Of a stretch of DNA of 64,000 nt, positions 8,219 through 17,998 are shown piece by piece. Made by a program: the position numbers and the translations under genes. The notes below the pieces were generated by a model. The model did not search any database. It saw only the letters and a list, made by a program, of their open reading frames with translations, and was not told where the DNA came from. Source of the DNA: Desulfosudis oleivorans (GTDB taxonomy: Bacteria; Desulfobacterota; Desulfobacteria; Desulfobacterales; SURF-7); NCBI GenBank assembly GCA_020723305.1, contig DYJC01000005.1, positions 62,001-126,000 on the forward strand, read 5' to 3'. Within the stretch, counting starts at the first letter, position 1, and each line of letters begins with the position of its first letter.

Positions 8219-9718
8219 CTATGTTCCTGGTTGATCTCCTGTCGACAGCCCCCGATTTCCCACAGTTGTTTTTTCTTTCATCCATGTAAAAAACTGTTTG
8301 AATTTTCCGTTCAATATTTTTCGGTAATCTATAACACTCATGCGTCTTTCTTTGGCACGCATGGTGATAATTTTTTCAGATGCCGCTATCCCAGACCATA
8401 ATTTTCCTTGAAAAATTTCAACAAAATAATTGTCATATGTAAATCCGAATTCAGTTATGGCCGGTATCGGTTCTTCATATTTATTACTGATCTCAAAAAA
8501 ATCAAAAGGGAATCCATGTGACAGATCAAGATGATGACCAATCAACCGGTCATACGGATTAACAGATACCAGCCCATGCGGGACGCAATTGTTCTGTTGG
8601 ATTTTATATTTTACTCGAAGCCAATCTGTCAATTCCTTTCCGGATATTAATTGAGACTCGTTTATGGAAGATCGCTCCATCGGAACAATCGCCGGCTGAT
8701 TTTCATGCTGCAAAGAGGCATCGGAATGCTTTCTATCCTCAAAATCCTTGCCTTCAAAACAGATTCCGATAAATGCATGGTTCAGGTCAAGATATATAAA
8801 TTCATCATCTGCCCAGATAGAATTTCCACTGTGAAATGCCACCTGATCTTCCGGGATAAGCCTATAGATTTTCCCAAAACGATCAATAAAATAGTGATAG
8901 GCTTTTTTCTTATTCAGATACCGGATCAACAGTCGACTGTATTCCTTTATGGATTGTGTCATTTCAGGACGGTAAGCAAAAATATCACTTTCCGATGCGT
9001 GATAGAGAATGCCTTTTATCTGGTTTGTAAAAACTCCTGAACCCAAGAGTTTTCCATCTCCTTTTTTAAACAGATAATAACCCCTTGGAATGTTTTCTAT
9101 GGTCTGTGTTGTATTGATTTTTAATCGATTGCTGTAATACTCTGAATCATCCGATTTCTCGACCATCCAGATCAACTTGTCCAGGTATTTTGGAAATTCC
9201 CGGGACTGATCCTTTTTTTCAACAGGCGGAAGTGGTTCTACCTCCTTCACATGCTTGACCAACGGATAATGAACCGCATGGGATACCAAGGGCTCTTTTG
9301 TGTGTTGCAAGTACTCCTTCTGATGATTGTTGTACATTCCCTTGAAGGGAAATACCAGAATCCCGCCACTGAATAAGAAAATCAGGAATAACCCCAGACC
9401 CATAAAATAGACGGAACCCCGGAATCTTTCGATACTTGTTTCCGGAGTCCTACGGGCAGCTTTCAAATACTTTACTGCATTCTCTCCACTATACTCATTC
9501 TTCTTCTGTCTCTCTGAGAAATTGTTTGATGTATCGGATGATATTTCTTCTCTTTCAGGCCCGCTTTTCTCCGGATATTCATCAATGGCTCGTTTCAAAA
9601 ATCGGAGTTTCTGCACCGGATCTGAGATTGAACAAGCCACTGCCTCAATTTTCTTTCGATAGCTTTCAGGTGGCAGCTCTTTGGGCTCAGAAGACTGCAT
9701 GACATCAGATACAATCAA
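8219..9718 (-). CDS. Membrane-bound N-acetylmuramoyl-L-alanine amidase (Amidase_2)
   Basis: The first 100 residues are cytoplasmic and charged, a membrane helix runs from about 104 to 124 (FMGLGLFLIFLFSGGILVF), and a periplasmic Amidase_2/PGRP-type domain follows. Zinc-ligand candidates are His240 (GILYHASES), His296 (VAFHSGNS) and the later HHLDLSHG; the QNNCVPHGLVS loop is also present. This domain cleaves the amide between MurNAc and the stem peptide. The TTG start overlaps the actin-like gene's stop (TTGA), indicating coupling; an ATG six codons later (9700) is an alternative start. The cytoplasmic domain could contact the actin-like partner. Confidence 0.87.
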   Translation of the reverse strand: MIVSDVMQSSEPKELPPESYRKKIEAVACSISDPVQKLRFLKRAIDEYPEKSGPEREEISSDTSNNFSERQKKNEYSGENAVKYLKAARRTPETSIERFRGSVYFMGLGLFLIFLFSGGILVFPFKGMYNNHQKEYLQHTKEPLVSHAVHYPLVKHVKEVEPLPPVEKKDQSREFPKYLDKLIWMVEKSDDSEYYSNRLKINTTQTIENIPRGYYLFKKGDGKLLGSGVFTNQIKGILYHASESDIFAYRPEMTQSIKEYSRLLIRYLNKKKAYHYFIDRFGKIYRLIPEDQVAFHSGNSIWADDEFIYLDLNHAFIGICFEGKDFEDRKHSDASLQHENQPAIVPMERSSINESQLISGKELTDWLRVKYKIQQNNCVPHGLVSVNPYDRLIGHHLDLSHGFPFDFFEISNKYEEPIPAITEFGFTYDNYFVEIFQGKLWSGIAASEKIITMRAKERRMSVIDYRKILNGKFKQFFTWMKEKTTVGNRGLSTGDQPGT

Positions 9719-10803
9719 CCTTGATACATTGCCGAGATAAGGGCACCATTGGCTGTTGCATTCAATGGATCCCTGGCCATTCTGATTTCACTGATCTCAA
9801 CAGGGAATTCAATCTGATTGAGGAATTTCTCAAACCGCTCTTTAAACCCTTTGGGTTTTGCGGTTCCTCCGCTTAACACAATGGGAAGAGGTGAACTTAA
9901 CTTGGGAATTCTGGAGGTTTCTTCGATACTTTTTTTCATGGTCATAACAAGTTCACGGATTAAATCATCATAATAAATATGAAGCGCATCCTCTATCTCA
10001 TTTTCCGGCGTATTCAGGAGATTCAACTTGTTTTCTTTGATGGATCGAACCCGGGTGCTGACTTCCCGTGTAACAGAAGATACTGCCTCATCAATATAAT
10101 CACCACCTTTACTGATGCTGAAGGAGATGTGCGGTATGGAAAGAAAGGATAGGCAGACATTGCACATGCCGCCGCCGGCACTGATGCCAAATCCGGTAAA
10201 ATTTTCTTTTTCAAGCTCTGAAAAAACAACTGCCATGCCCTCATTGATGCTTTTTGATTTAAAACCTTTGTCATCCAACAATCGTTTTATAATGGCTTCA
10301 TGGTAAATGATATCACTCTCCGCTTTTTTGGGTGCTGCCGGAATGGAAAAGCAAAGCGGAGCATTTTTTTCTTCCGGATCCGGAACCAAGTCATCCAGAA
10401 TCCCTTTTATAATCTCGACGGCATTTACTTCGTTGGCGTTCAGAAGACCATTTTTCAACGGACGCCTTGTCTCTTTATTCAGTGTATTGGCAAAAATTTC
10501 TGCGCCATCTCCATAAACAACGATTGAGTCCTTGAGTCGATAGTGACATATATCATTCTGCTGCAATATCTTTTCCGTAAATTTTGAGTAATCAACCTCA
10601 ATAAATGCATTACGTTGGGAAAAATAATCCTTGCCGCCGTTTCCATTCCCATTTTTTGCAAAAACCGTTTTGGAGGTCCCGATATCCACACCAAGTGCTG
10701 ACCGACATATGTCTTTTTCATCATCTGATTCATTCACGGCATCTTCAAATATCTGGGAGATCTTTTTTTTGTTTTCAAAATGACCCTTCCGAACCTTTAC
10801 CAT
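9715..10803 (-). CDS. Actin/MreB-like ATPase
   Basis: A 362-residue member of the actin/Hsp70/MreB ATPase superfamily. The phosphate-1 loop GVDIGTSKT (residues 38-46), the phosphate-2 loop GFGISAGGG, the MreB-like GGDYIDEAV, and the adenosine motif VLSGGTAKPKGF are in order, and NATANGAL lies at the C-terminus. It is not a canonical MreB: it has an N-terminal charged extension of about 35 residues and Lys/Asn-rich inserts. It may polymerise in the cytoplasm. First gene of the set with a membrane amidase (overlapping) and an AMIN protein. It could also be of MamK or plasmid-segregation ParM type, but no magnetosome or par genes are nearby. Confidence 0.82.
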   Translation of the reverse strand: MVKVRKGHFENKKKISQIFEDAVNESDDEKDICRSALGVDIGTSKTVFAKNGNGNGGKDYFSQRNAFIEVDYSKFTEKILQQNDICHYRLKDSIVVYGDGAEIFANTLNKETRRPLKNGLLNANEVNAVEIIKGILDDLVPDPEEKNAPLCFSIPAAPKKAESDIIYHEAIIKRLLDDKGFKSKSINEGMAVVFSELEKENFTGFGISAGGGMCNVCLSFLSIPHISFSISKGGDYIDEAVSSVTREVSTRVRSIKENKLNLLNTPENEIEDALHIYYDDLIRELVMTMKKSIEETSRIPKLSSPLPIVLSGGTAKPKGFKERFEKFLNQIEFPVEISEIRMARDPLNATANGALISAMYQG

Positions 10804-11046
10804 TTTCAGCCTCCTTGTTTCATGAACTTTTGTTTACCTGCTTTTTTCTGTAAGGAAAGTCCTTTGCCGGTGTAAAAAATAAATGCAGTCATACCAAGCC
10901 ACCATCTTTACAAAGGTGTTACCGGCAATTGTACGCTTTTTTCTTATGGAACTTTTTGGGGTTTTTTATAAATATTATTAGGGATGCAACCACCATAGAA
11001 GTATTGCACCAATCATGCCAATCAATTAGAGGCAATTGATGCTAAA

Positions 11047-11320
11047 TTATTTCAATATAATAACATACAACTCCCCACATGTACCATCTGTCAAATATTC
11101 AACAGTCTGCCGGTTCTTTGGCAATTTACAATCCATCATTGCAATGGAAGGATTGTATTGAATTTCTGATACTGACAAAGCCAGGACATAGAACATTGAC
11201 TTTTCCTTCAACAATGATAAAGCAGTCAGAATTCTCTTCAGATCTCGGGATCGGAACCTGACAAGGAGCATATATCTTAACTTTCCCTGTGCATAGACGA
11301 AACATTTTTCTGTTATCCAT
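11047..11320 (-). pseudogene. Remnant of a cyclic-nucleotide-binding domain
   Basis: Two overlapping minus-strand frames together spell one cNMP-binding fold. The upstream part reads RSEENSDCFIIVEGKVNV, matching the strand pair and EGKV turn of the domain. The downstream part, in another frame, reads KNRQTVEYLTDGTCGELYVI, matching the phosphate-cassette approach (normally G-x-FGE). A frameshift separates the halves and one residue seems lost before GEL. The rest of the 485-bp gap (10804-11046) shows no coding signal. It lies antisense to the region just before the metallopeptidase gene. Confidence 0.45.
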
Positions 11321-14195
11321 TATTTTTTTTTTACCGGGTATTGTCTGGGGCTATCCATCCAATCAATGGCAACATGCGGAAACCGAGCATTTTTTTATCT
11401 CAACCAATGAAAAAACACACCATCTTCTATCTGAAGCAAGCTTGATCGCGGAACAGATCGCAGCAACATTTGCAGACTATTTTGATGAAGAAGTTATCAA
11501 AACCAGAATTGCGATTGTTCTTCAGGATCACCATGATGATTCGCAGGGGGAATCCTATCGCGATATACCCCTTGTCATCATCGACTGCCGGAAAACCGAT
11601 CAATTGTGGCGGGGAGATGCTGAATGGCTTAAAAATGTCTTGGCTCACGAGCTCGGCCATGCATATTCGCTCCGGATTATGCAATTGCCGGTCCTATTCT
11701 CTCTTGGGCTGGGCCTGAACTCCGATGGAAACGGGCAGGAAGGGGACTTCAATATTCACTACCGGCATAATCGCCTTCCATCATGGTTTGCGGAGGGCAT
11801 TGCACAGATGGCCTCATATCAAATGAGATCCGATTCTTTTGACCTTTATCGGGAGATGCTTCTGCAGGATGCATTTCTGAACGGAAAATTACTGACCCTG
11901 GATCAGATGGAGCGTTTCGAAGGCACCTCCAGAGAAAATGAACTGGTATACAACCAGGGCTTTCATCTGATGTTGTACCTGAAAAAAAACTATCCTGACC
12001 GATCCATTAGAACATTATGCCGGAATATTCGGTCCATGGGTTTTCAAAAAGGATTTGAGATTTACTATGGAAAACCCATGAATGCATTATATCTGGAATG
12101 GATGGCGGGTCTTAAAAAAAAATACTCCCCAAAGCCAGGAAGTACGATCAACGGCACAGCTTTATTCCCCGATAACCATATGCCGCTCAACACAGAAATC
12201 CGATCTGCCGGTAATGGAAAATTTGTGATTGCAAACTGGAGACATGATTATCATCGCTTCGACCTGTTTGAAATGACAGACGATCGAAAAGAGATCCAGC
12301 AGGTAATCAAGGATACCGGCATGATCCTGAAACAGGATACAACCACCGGGAATATCTGGTTCAACCGCTCCATTTACAATCCTGATACCGGCGTTGCGAA
12401 TTTTGATATTTTCATGATGGACCCAAAAGGCCGGATACAACAGGTTACGCATGGAAAAAGATGTATGGCATTTGATGTACAGAGCAACACACTGGTCTAT
12501 GCAGAATATAAAAATGGTGAAACAACCCTTGTATTGAAGCCGGAAAAAGGCTTATCCGTTCCCTTGATAACCTTTTCCTACCATACGGCTGTCCATCATG
12601 TTTCCATGATAACGCCTGATCTCCTGATTTTATCTCTGACAGAGGAAAACAGGAAAACCGCCGCCATCCTGAAAAATGGAAAACTTGAACCGATTTGGGA
12701 AAACATAGGGGCCGATGTCACGGACTGTATTGCCGCAACCCCTAATCGATTGTTATTTATCAGTACAATCTCCGGATCCCCCCAGCTCTATTGGTGCGAT
12801 CTGACGGAAGACCGATTTCAATGGTATCAGATCACTCGAGTCCCTGGAGGCGTCCGGTTTCCAACCATCGAATTTCAAAACAATGAGCCGGTTATTTTTG
12901 GCTCGGTTTTTCAAAATGGGCACAACCGGATTTTTCAACTGCATCAGCCCTTTTCCAAATTGTCAGGAATTGATGTTCGGGCCTATCCGCAATTCAATGG
13001 CAACAAACATCCGATACAACCGCCGGAAAGCCAGACAGATCCACCTGAAAAATCATTTGCCTTTGTTACTGCTACCCCGTCTATATCCGCATTTATCGGC
13101 CTGGAAGAAACTGAATCAACCATTCCCCTGACCACACCGACCATGTCAACGAGTGTGTCTCTTTTCGGCAGAAATGCACCTGGCAATTTATCCCTGAATC
13201 TGAAGGGAACTGCCAACAAATCATTTTCAAACACCTTTGACCAGGTATACCCCACCGGAAGCATCCGGCTGCAGGCTGCCCTTTGGCAGCTCAAGCTCTC
13301 GGAAACCGTTTCCTTTAATAAAATCATTCATGAGTATGAAAACAGCTTCAGTTATCAGACCGATCTTTATGATGAGTATAACCTGACCACTATACTGGAT
13401 TACCAGCTTTCCAATTACGACTATGTCTGGGTTACCTATCGTCATCGAATACTCGAATCAGAATCCCGGTATGAATATAAATATTCTGTTCCGTACTTTT
13501 TCACTGATTCTATGGACTGGGGAACACTGCACCGGGGAAATATCATGAGTCTGGACTGGCAGCATATTGAAACTGTTTCCAGCTTCAGTCCCGGCAGGTT
13601 AGGGCAGCCTTTTTTCTCTGTAAACGGTGGTATGGACTGCCTGATCAACCGATATCCGGATATCTTTTTTCAGGATTATGAGATGTATTATGCTGAAAAA
13701 AGTCCGGTGTATAAATTCCGCCTGGGTACTCATCAGCGGGATACATTCTGGCAGGGAAAAATCTCCCTTGGTTTTGGTATGGACGGATTCACCTATCTTG
13801 GAGGTATTGAAAACAACAAGGTATCGTTGTATATGTACGATCTGATTGGAAGTCAAAGCACATTTTCCGGATATCCCGGAGAAATTCAAACCAGAAGGCT
13901 TCTTCGGGCCTATGGAGAGTGCCGGATCAACCCGTTTATCCGGATTCAGGATGCGACGAAACAGATTGAACGCATGCATCTTGGTATTAAACTGGAAGCC
14001 GGTATCATGGAGTATTTTTATTACGGTATCGAATCCCATGCACCTGTGTCCCTTGAGACATCGTACCGGATCTTTTTTTACGTCTGGCCGGATCGACAGA
14101 GCCATGCCTATATAAAATGCGCGTTTCCATTAACAGACATAGACACATTAGAAGATGTACCATCGTACCGGCTTTTTTTTGGAATTTCGATTTAG
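11289..14195 (+). CDS. Secreted gluzincin metallopeptidase with propeller and C-terminal barrel-like region
   Basis: A 968-residue exported protein. Signal peptide: MHRRNIFLLSIIFFLPGIVWG. The peptidase domain has the zinc motif HELGH (residues 120-124) and the third ligand Glu169 in WFAEGIAQ, the arrangement of peptidase-MA-like gluzincins. Residues about 280-560 look like TolB-type beta-propeller blades. The last 350 residues are rich in alternating aromatic strands and end in YRLFFGISI, an outer-membrane-barrel style ending. It is likely anchored in the outer membrane. GTG is the only usual start between the upstream in-frame stop and the signal peptide; the AAGGAG site is about 20 bases away, further than usual. 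Confidence 0.8.
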   Translation: MHRRNIFLLSIIFFLPGIVWGYPSNQWQHAETEHFFISTNEKTHHLLSEASLIAEQIAATFADYFDEEVIKTRIAIVLQDHHDDSQGESYRDIPLVIIDCRKTDQLWRGDAEWLKNVLAHELGHAYSLRIMQLPVLFSLGLGLNSDGNGQEGDFNIHYRHNRLPSWFAEGIAQMASYQMRSDSFDLYREMLLQDAFLNGKLLTLDQMERFEGTSRENELVYNQGFHLMLYLKKNYPDRSIRTLCRNIRSMGFQKGFEIYYGKPMNALYLEWMAGLKKKYSPKPGSTINGTALFPDNHMPLNTEIRSAGNGKFVIANWRHDYHRFDLFEMTDDRKEIQQVIKDTGMILKQDTTTGNIWFNRSIYNPDTGVANFDIFMMDPKGRIQQVTHGKRCMAFDVQSNTLVYAEYKNGETTLVLKPEKGLSVPLITFSYHTAVHHVSMITPDLLILSLTEENRKTAAILKNGKLEPIWENIGADVTDCIAATPNRLLFISTISGSPQLYWCDLTEDRFQWYQITRVPGGVRFPTIEFQNNEPVIFGSVFQNGHNRIFQLHQPFSKLSGIDVRAYPQFNGNKHPIQPPESQTDPPEKSFAFVTATPSISAFIGLEETESTIPLTTPTMSTSVSLFGRNAPGNLSLNLKGTANKSFSNTFDQVYPTGSIRLQAALWQLKLSETVSFNKIIHEYENSFSYQTDLYDEYNLTTILDYQLSNYDYVWVTYRHRILESESRYEYKYSVPYFFTDSMDWGTLHRGNIMSLDWQHIETVSSFSPGRLGQPFFSVNGGMDCLINRYPDIFFQDYEMYYAEKSPVYKFRLGTHQRDTFWQGKISLGFGMDGFTYLGGIENNKVSLYMYDLIGSQSTFSGYPGEIQTRRLLRAYGECRINPFIRIQDATKQIERMHLGIKLEAGIMEYFYYGIESHAPVSLETSYRIFFYVWPDRQSHAYIKCAFPLTDIDTLEDVPSYRLFFGISI

Positions 14196-14209
14196 TGAAA
14201 TAGACTCTC

Positions 14210-16066
14210 ATGAAAAAAGACTTTCATCATATGATTACTTTTCCACGACAATTCACGGCTTCATCCCTTTTCTGTGTTTTTTCCCTTGCGTATATTGCGG
14301 GACCTTACTGGACAATTCCCCATTCACTGTTTATCAGAATACTGCTTTTGATTGCAACGATCGGAGTGACAATGTTCTGGGCTTACTATTCAAGCAGTGA
14401 CTTACAAATCAGACTTAACCGCAATGATTTCATCACCTTTCTCATCCTTCTCCTGATCATGCTGTTATTGAATCACCGTACACTTATTTCGGCCATCCCG
14501 ATGCGTGGAGATGAAGATTACCATATCATGGTGATACTGGATTTTGCGCGAAAATTCACAGCCACCATTTATTTTCATCTTCCTTTTCTTCTGTTGACAG
14601 GGCTTTTTCTTATCATGGCTTTCCGCAAATCCAAATATTATATTGTTTTTGGCGCCGGTGTCCTGTTCTACTTTATTTTGTTCGGAGCTTCCGAACAGGT
14701 ATCCCATTCCAAAATACTCCGTTATCCCTTTTTCTCGAGAACTTTTCAGGTTATCGTTCCGATCATTGTCAATTTCTTTGACAATTTATATATTGAATTT
14801 CCTTACAGAGTCGCACCTTTTGTCTCCGCAATCCTCCTTGCATGGCTTTCTCAACGCTATCGGCCACTGCAAGATCGTATTCTGAATCTGATGTTTGGCA
14901 TTGCCATCGGAACAATGCCTCTTGTTTATTATTATTCATCTGTTGTTTACCTGGAGATGCCGGCTGTGGCCCTCATGATTATCATATGCTTTCAGATGGA
15001 GTCACTGCTGAATGATGATTTTCAAAAGCTGAAACAACAGCCCGTATGGTATGCCTTGATCACTCTTGGCTTTATCAAGGAAACAACCCTGTTATTCCTT
15101 CTTCTTTTTATATTTTTCAGGATTGCCAATCAGATGTGCATCACCATCCGTTGCAAAAAAAAATTTCTTTCAAACGGGTTCAGGGAATTGCTTATTGGAC
15201 TATGTGCACTGCTTCCGGTGTTCACATATCTTTTGTATCGATCTTACTACGGAACAAGCAGAAACACTTCCTTTGAGATCAGCAACCTGATGCGGTTCGA
15301 AATTTATCCGGTTATATTTCGATCCTTTTTCGACCAGTTCGGATTCTTTATTATTCTGTTTGCTGCCGGTTGCTTCTTATTAGTAAAAAAACGTCGGATT
15401 TTGACCCTGACATTTACCCTCTCCACCATAATCGTATATTCATTATTTTATGCCATCGAAAATACCATCTATTCCGGATATAGCCGATTCAATCTTTTCA
15501 GCCTGCCATTGATTATTTTCATATCTAAAGATTTTTTATATGATCTGCGGAATAAAAAAATACTGGTCTGTTCTTTGATACTGATCACCCTCATTTTGAA
15601 TATCCGATTATCTCCCATCCATATGGACGGAACCAGAATACCCTTGTGGGGAAATTACCTGGTGGATACTTCCGAGCATTATTACCCATACCCGGAAACA
15701 ATTCAGTGGCTGAAAAAAAATCACAAATCCAAAAAAATCCTTTTTTCCGGAATGAATTACCCCTATTTCTTTTCCTTTTATTTTAATAAATATGAATGGA
15801 CGCCTCCATCCAATATGCTGAAATCGAACTATCGGGATGATGAAAAAATATCTTTGATGAAAGCACTAGAAACAGCTGAAACCTCAAATTATGATATCGT
15901 AATCTTTCAACTTCGAAACAACAAAATGCCCAAAACAGATAACCCATATGGATTTCGACTGGAAAAAATATTCCGTAATCAAGCCCATTCAATTGGTATA
16001 TTTATAAAAACAGATCACTACCGGAGACCGCGGACAAAATCCCCTACTGCTTTGACGCCTTTCTGA
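14210..16066 (+). CDS. GT-C type polytopic membrane glycosyltransferase
   Basis: A 618-residue protein with about ten to twelve hydrophobic helices. The first large loop holds MRGDEDYH (Asp101-Glu102-Asp103), the acidic motif of GT-C enzymes that use polyprenyl-phosphate sugars (ArnT/PMT/GT39-like). The loop YYYSSVVYLEMPAVA is a further family signature. A soluble C-terminal domain of about 100 residues follows the last helix. It starts 14 bp after the metallopeptidase stop, so both are probably one transcript. Acceptor and sugar are unknown. Its 3' end overlaps trpA, which lies on the other strand, by 49 bp. Confidence 0.8.
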   Translation: MKKDFHHMITFPRQFTASSLFCVFSLAYIAGPYWTIPHSLFIRILLLIATIGVTMFWAYYSSSDLQIRLNRNDFITFLILLLIMLLLNHRTLISAIPMRGDEDYHIMVILDFARKFTATIYFHLPFLLLTGLFLIMAFRKSKYYIVFGAGVLFYFILFGASEQVSHSKILRYPFFSRTFQVIVPIIVNFFDNLYIEFPYRVAPFVSAILLAWLSQRYRPLQDRILNLMFGIAIGTMPLVYYYSSVVYLEMPAVALMIIICFQMESLLNDDFQKLKQQPVWYALITLGFIKETTLLFLLLFIFFRIANQMCITIRCKKKFLSNGFRELLIGLCALLPVFTYLLYRSYYGTSRNTSFEISNLMRFEIYPVIFRSFFDQFGFFIILFAAGCFLLVKKRRILTLTFTLSTIIVYSLFYAIENTIYSGYSRFNLFSLPLIIFISKDFLYDLRNKKILVCSLILITLILNIRLSPIHMDGTRIPLWGNYLVDTSEHYYPYPETIQWLKKNHKSKKILFSGMNYPYFFSFYFNKYEWTPPSNMLKSNYRDDEKISLMKALETAETSNYDIVIFQLRNNKMPKTDNPYGFRLEKIFRNQAHSIGIFIKTDHYRRPRTKSPTALTPF

Positions 16067-16779
16067 TCCACCAGACGAATGGTCTCGGACCCAATTACGG
16101 CTATATCCACTTTTCCGGTTAAGAAATCAACATCGGCCTTGTCTTTTACTCCAAAACCAAGGGCAAGAGGAAGTGTTGTGGCATTCCTGCATCTTTCCAG
16201 ATAGTCATGAAATTCCGAAGTAAACTTTGTCTCACTTCCGGTAACGCCTTTTCGGGCCACGCAATAGATAAAACCATTCCCGCAGGCTGCAATCTTTTTC
16301 ATCCGTTCATCTGAAGTGTTGGGAGTAAAGATAAAAATCGGCGCAAGATTTTTCTCTCCCATTGCCTGCAGATACTCTTCTCCTTCCTCCGGAGGAAGAT
16401 CCGGCACAATCGCTCCATGCAAACCAATATCCGACATCATGGAAGCAAACGACCTGATTCCATATTTGAACGGAATATTATAATAGGTCATGAACAGAAA
16501 TGGAATATCAAAGGATCGGACCGCCTGCTTTGCAAAATCCACACAATGCTGAACCGTGGAACCGTTTGCCAGTGACTTCTGGTTGGCTGTTAGGATTACC
16601 GGACCGTCTGCAATGGGTTCAGAAAAGGGAATCTGAAGTTCCATCAGATCCACCCCTGCCTCCACCATCTCCTTGACGATTTGGAAGGAATCCTCAAATG
16701 TTGGATAACCGATCACAATATGGGTCATGAGCAGGATCTCTTTTCCCTGACGTTTTTTTCGTATACTGGATTCAAGCAT
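16018..16779 (-). CDS. trpA: Tryptophan synthase alpha chain
   Basis: Cleaves indole-3-glycerol phosphate to indole and glyceraldehyde 3-phosphate. The catalytic acid pair is visible in LMELQIPFSEPIADGP (Glu and Asp), and the phosphate-binding GFGV and VIGSE loops lie near the end. The start is taken at MLESSIRKKRQG, giving 253 residues; an upstream in-frame extension runs inside trpB and is not family-like. The ATG lies 8 bp inside the trpB end, typical of the coupled alpha/beta subunits. Convergent overlap with the GT-C gene at its 3' end. Confidence 0.95.
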   Translation of the reverse strand: MLESSIRKKRQGKEILLMTHIVIGYPTFEDSFQIVKEMVEAGVDLMELQIPFSEPIADGPVILTANQKSLANGSTVQHCVDFAKQAVRSFDIPFLFMTYYNIPFKYGIRSFASMMSDIGLHGAIVPDLPPEEGEEYLQAMGEKNLAPIFIFTPNTSDERMKKIAACGNGFIYCVARKGVTGSETKFTSEFHDYLERCRNATTLPLALGFGVKDKADVDFLTGKVDIAVIGSETIRLVDQKGVKAVGDFVRGLR

Positions 16780-17998
16780 GATACTCCTCCGCTTTTTGAA
16801 TAATAAATTCCTTCCAGCCTGGATCGGAAAAGGCATCTGCAATTGTAAAAATATCCTTATCTCCTCTTCCGGATTGATTAATGATAATAATATCCTTATC
16901 TGAAAGACCGGATGCTTCCTGATATGCCCGGGCAAAGGCATGGGAAGACTCCAGAGCTGGGATCAACCCTTCTTTCTGTATGGTCAAGGACAAAGATTCT
17001 ACTACCTCTTTATCCGTGGCTGCTTCAAACCTTACTCTGCCGGTTTCCTTGAGATGGGATAAAATCGGGGAAACGCCCACATAGTCCAAACCCGCTGCAA
17101 TGCTATGGGTTTCTTTCATCTGACCGTCCGAATCCTGAAGAAAATAGGTTTTGTATCCCTGAGCAACCCCGATGCCGGCATCTTTCGAGCAAAGCCTGGA
17201 TGCATGCTGACCGGAGTCCAGCCCTTTACCGCCTGCTTCAACCCCCACAAGTTCAACCGGATCATCCATAAACCCGCTGAATATGCCCATTGCATTGGAG
17301 CCGCCCCCCACACAGGCATATATTCTTGCCGGAAGTTTTCCTTCCAGAGACAGAATCTGTTTTCGTGCTTCTTTTCCAATGATGGACTGAAAATAGGTTA
17401 CCATTTCCGGAAATGGATGAGGGCCGCAGGCCGTACCCAGAACATAATGGGTGGTATCCATGTTGGTCACCCAATCCCGGAAAGCTTCATTGATGGCGTC
17501 CTTTAAAATTCGGGTTCCATCTTTTACGGCGACCACTTTCGCACCCAGCCTCTCCATCCAGAACACATTGGGCCGCTGGCGAGCCACATCCACCTCGCCC
17601 ATATAAATGGTGCATTCAAACCCGAAACGGGCTGCCATTGTAGCTGTTGCAACTCCGTGCTGCCCGGCACCGGTTTCGGCAATCACCCGCCTCTTCCCCA
17701 TTCTCTGGACCAGAAGCCCTTGACCCATTACATTGTTTGCCTTATGTGCACCAGTATGATTCAAATCCTCCCGTTTAATGTAGATTCTGGCACCGCCAAA
17801 ATGCCGGGTCAGATTCCCGGCAAAAGTCAGCGGGGTTGGCCGGCATGAATAAGAAGACATGATCTCCTTGTATTCCTGCCAGAAGCCCGGATCATTTTTC
17901 ACCTCTTGAAATGCCTTTGACAACTCTTCAAATGTTGAAACCAGAATTTCAGGAATAAACGCTCCCCCGAATCCATTATAATAACCTCTACTATCCAT
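16772..17998 (-). CDS. trpB: Tryptophan synthase beta chain
   Basis: PLP enzyme that joins indole and serine to give tryptophan, working in the alpha2-beta2 complex. The PLP lysine is Lys86 in HTGAHKANN, with AETGAGQHGVA and the phosphate-cradle GGGSNA downstream. The 408-residue length is normal for the TrpB1 type. The start is MDSRGYYNGFGG; the ATG overlaps the end of the gntR gene by 8 bp. Only trpBA is present here, without trpECDF, so the rest of the pathway must be elsewhere or the operon salvages indole. Confidence 0.96.
   Translation of the reverse strand: MDSRGYYNGFGGAFIPEILVSTFEELSKAFQEVKNDPGFWQEYKEIMSSYSCRPTPLTFAGNLTRHFGGARIYIKREDLNHTGAHKANNVMGQGLLVQRMGKRRVIAETGAGQHGVATATMAARFGFECTIYMGEVDVARQRPNVFWMERLGAKVVAVKDGTRILKDAINEAFRDWVTNMDTTHYVLGTACGPHPFPEMVTYFQSIIGKEARKQILSLEGKLPARIYACVGGGSNAMGIFSGFMDDPVELVGVEAGGKGLDSGQHASRLCSKDAGIGVAQGYKTYFLQDSDGQMKETHSIAAGLDYVGVSPILSHLKETGRVRFEAATDKEVVESLSLTIQKEGLIPALESSHAFARAYQEASGLSDKDIIIINQSGRGDKDIFTIADAFSDPGWKEFIIQKAEEYHA

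Noticed and set aside
9715-10803. Actin-like protein as a magnetosome MamK or plasmid ParM
   Set aside because: No other mam/mad or par genes are in the window, and the neighbours are wall enzymes, so neither name is supported.
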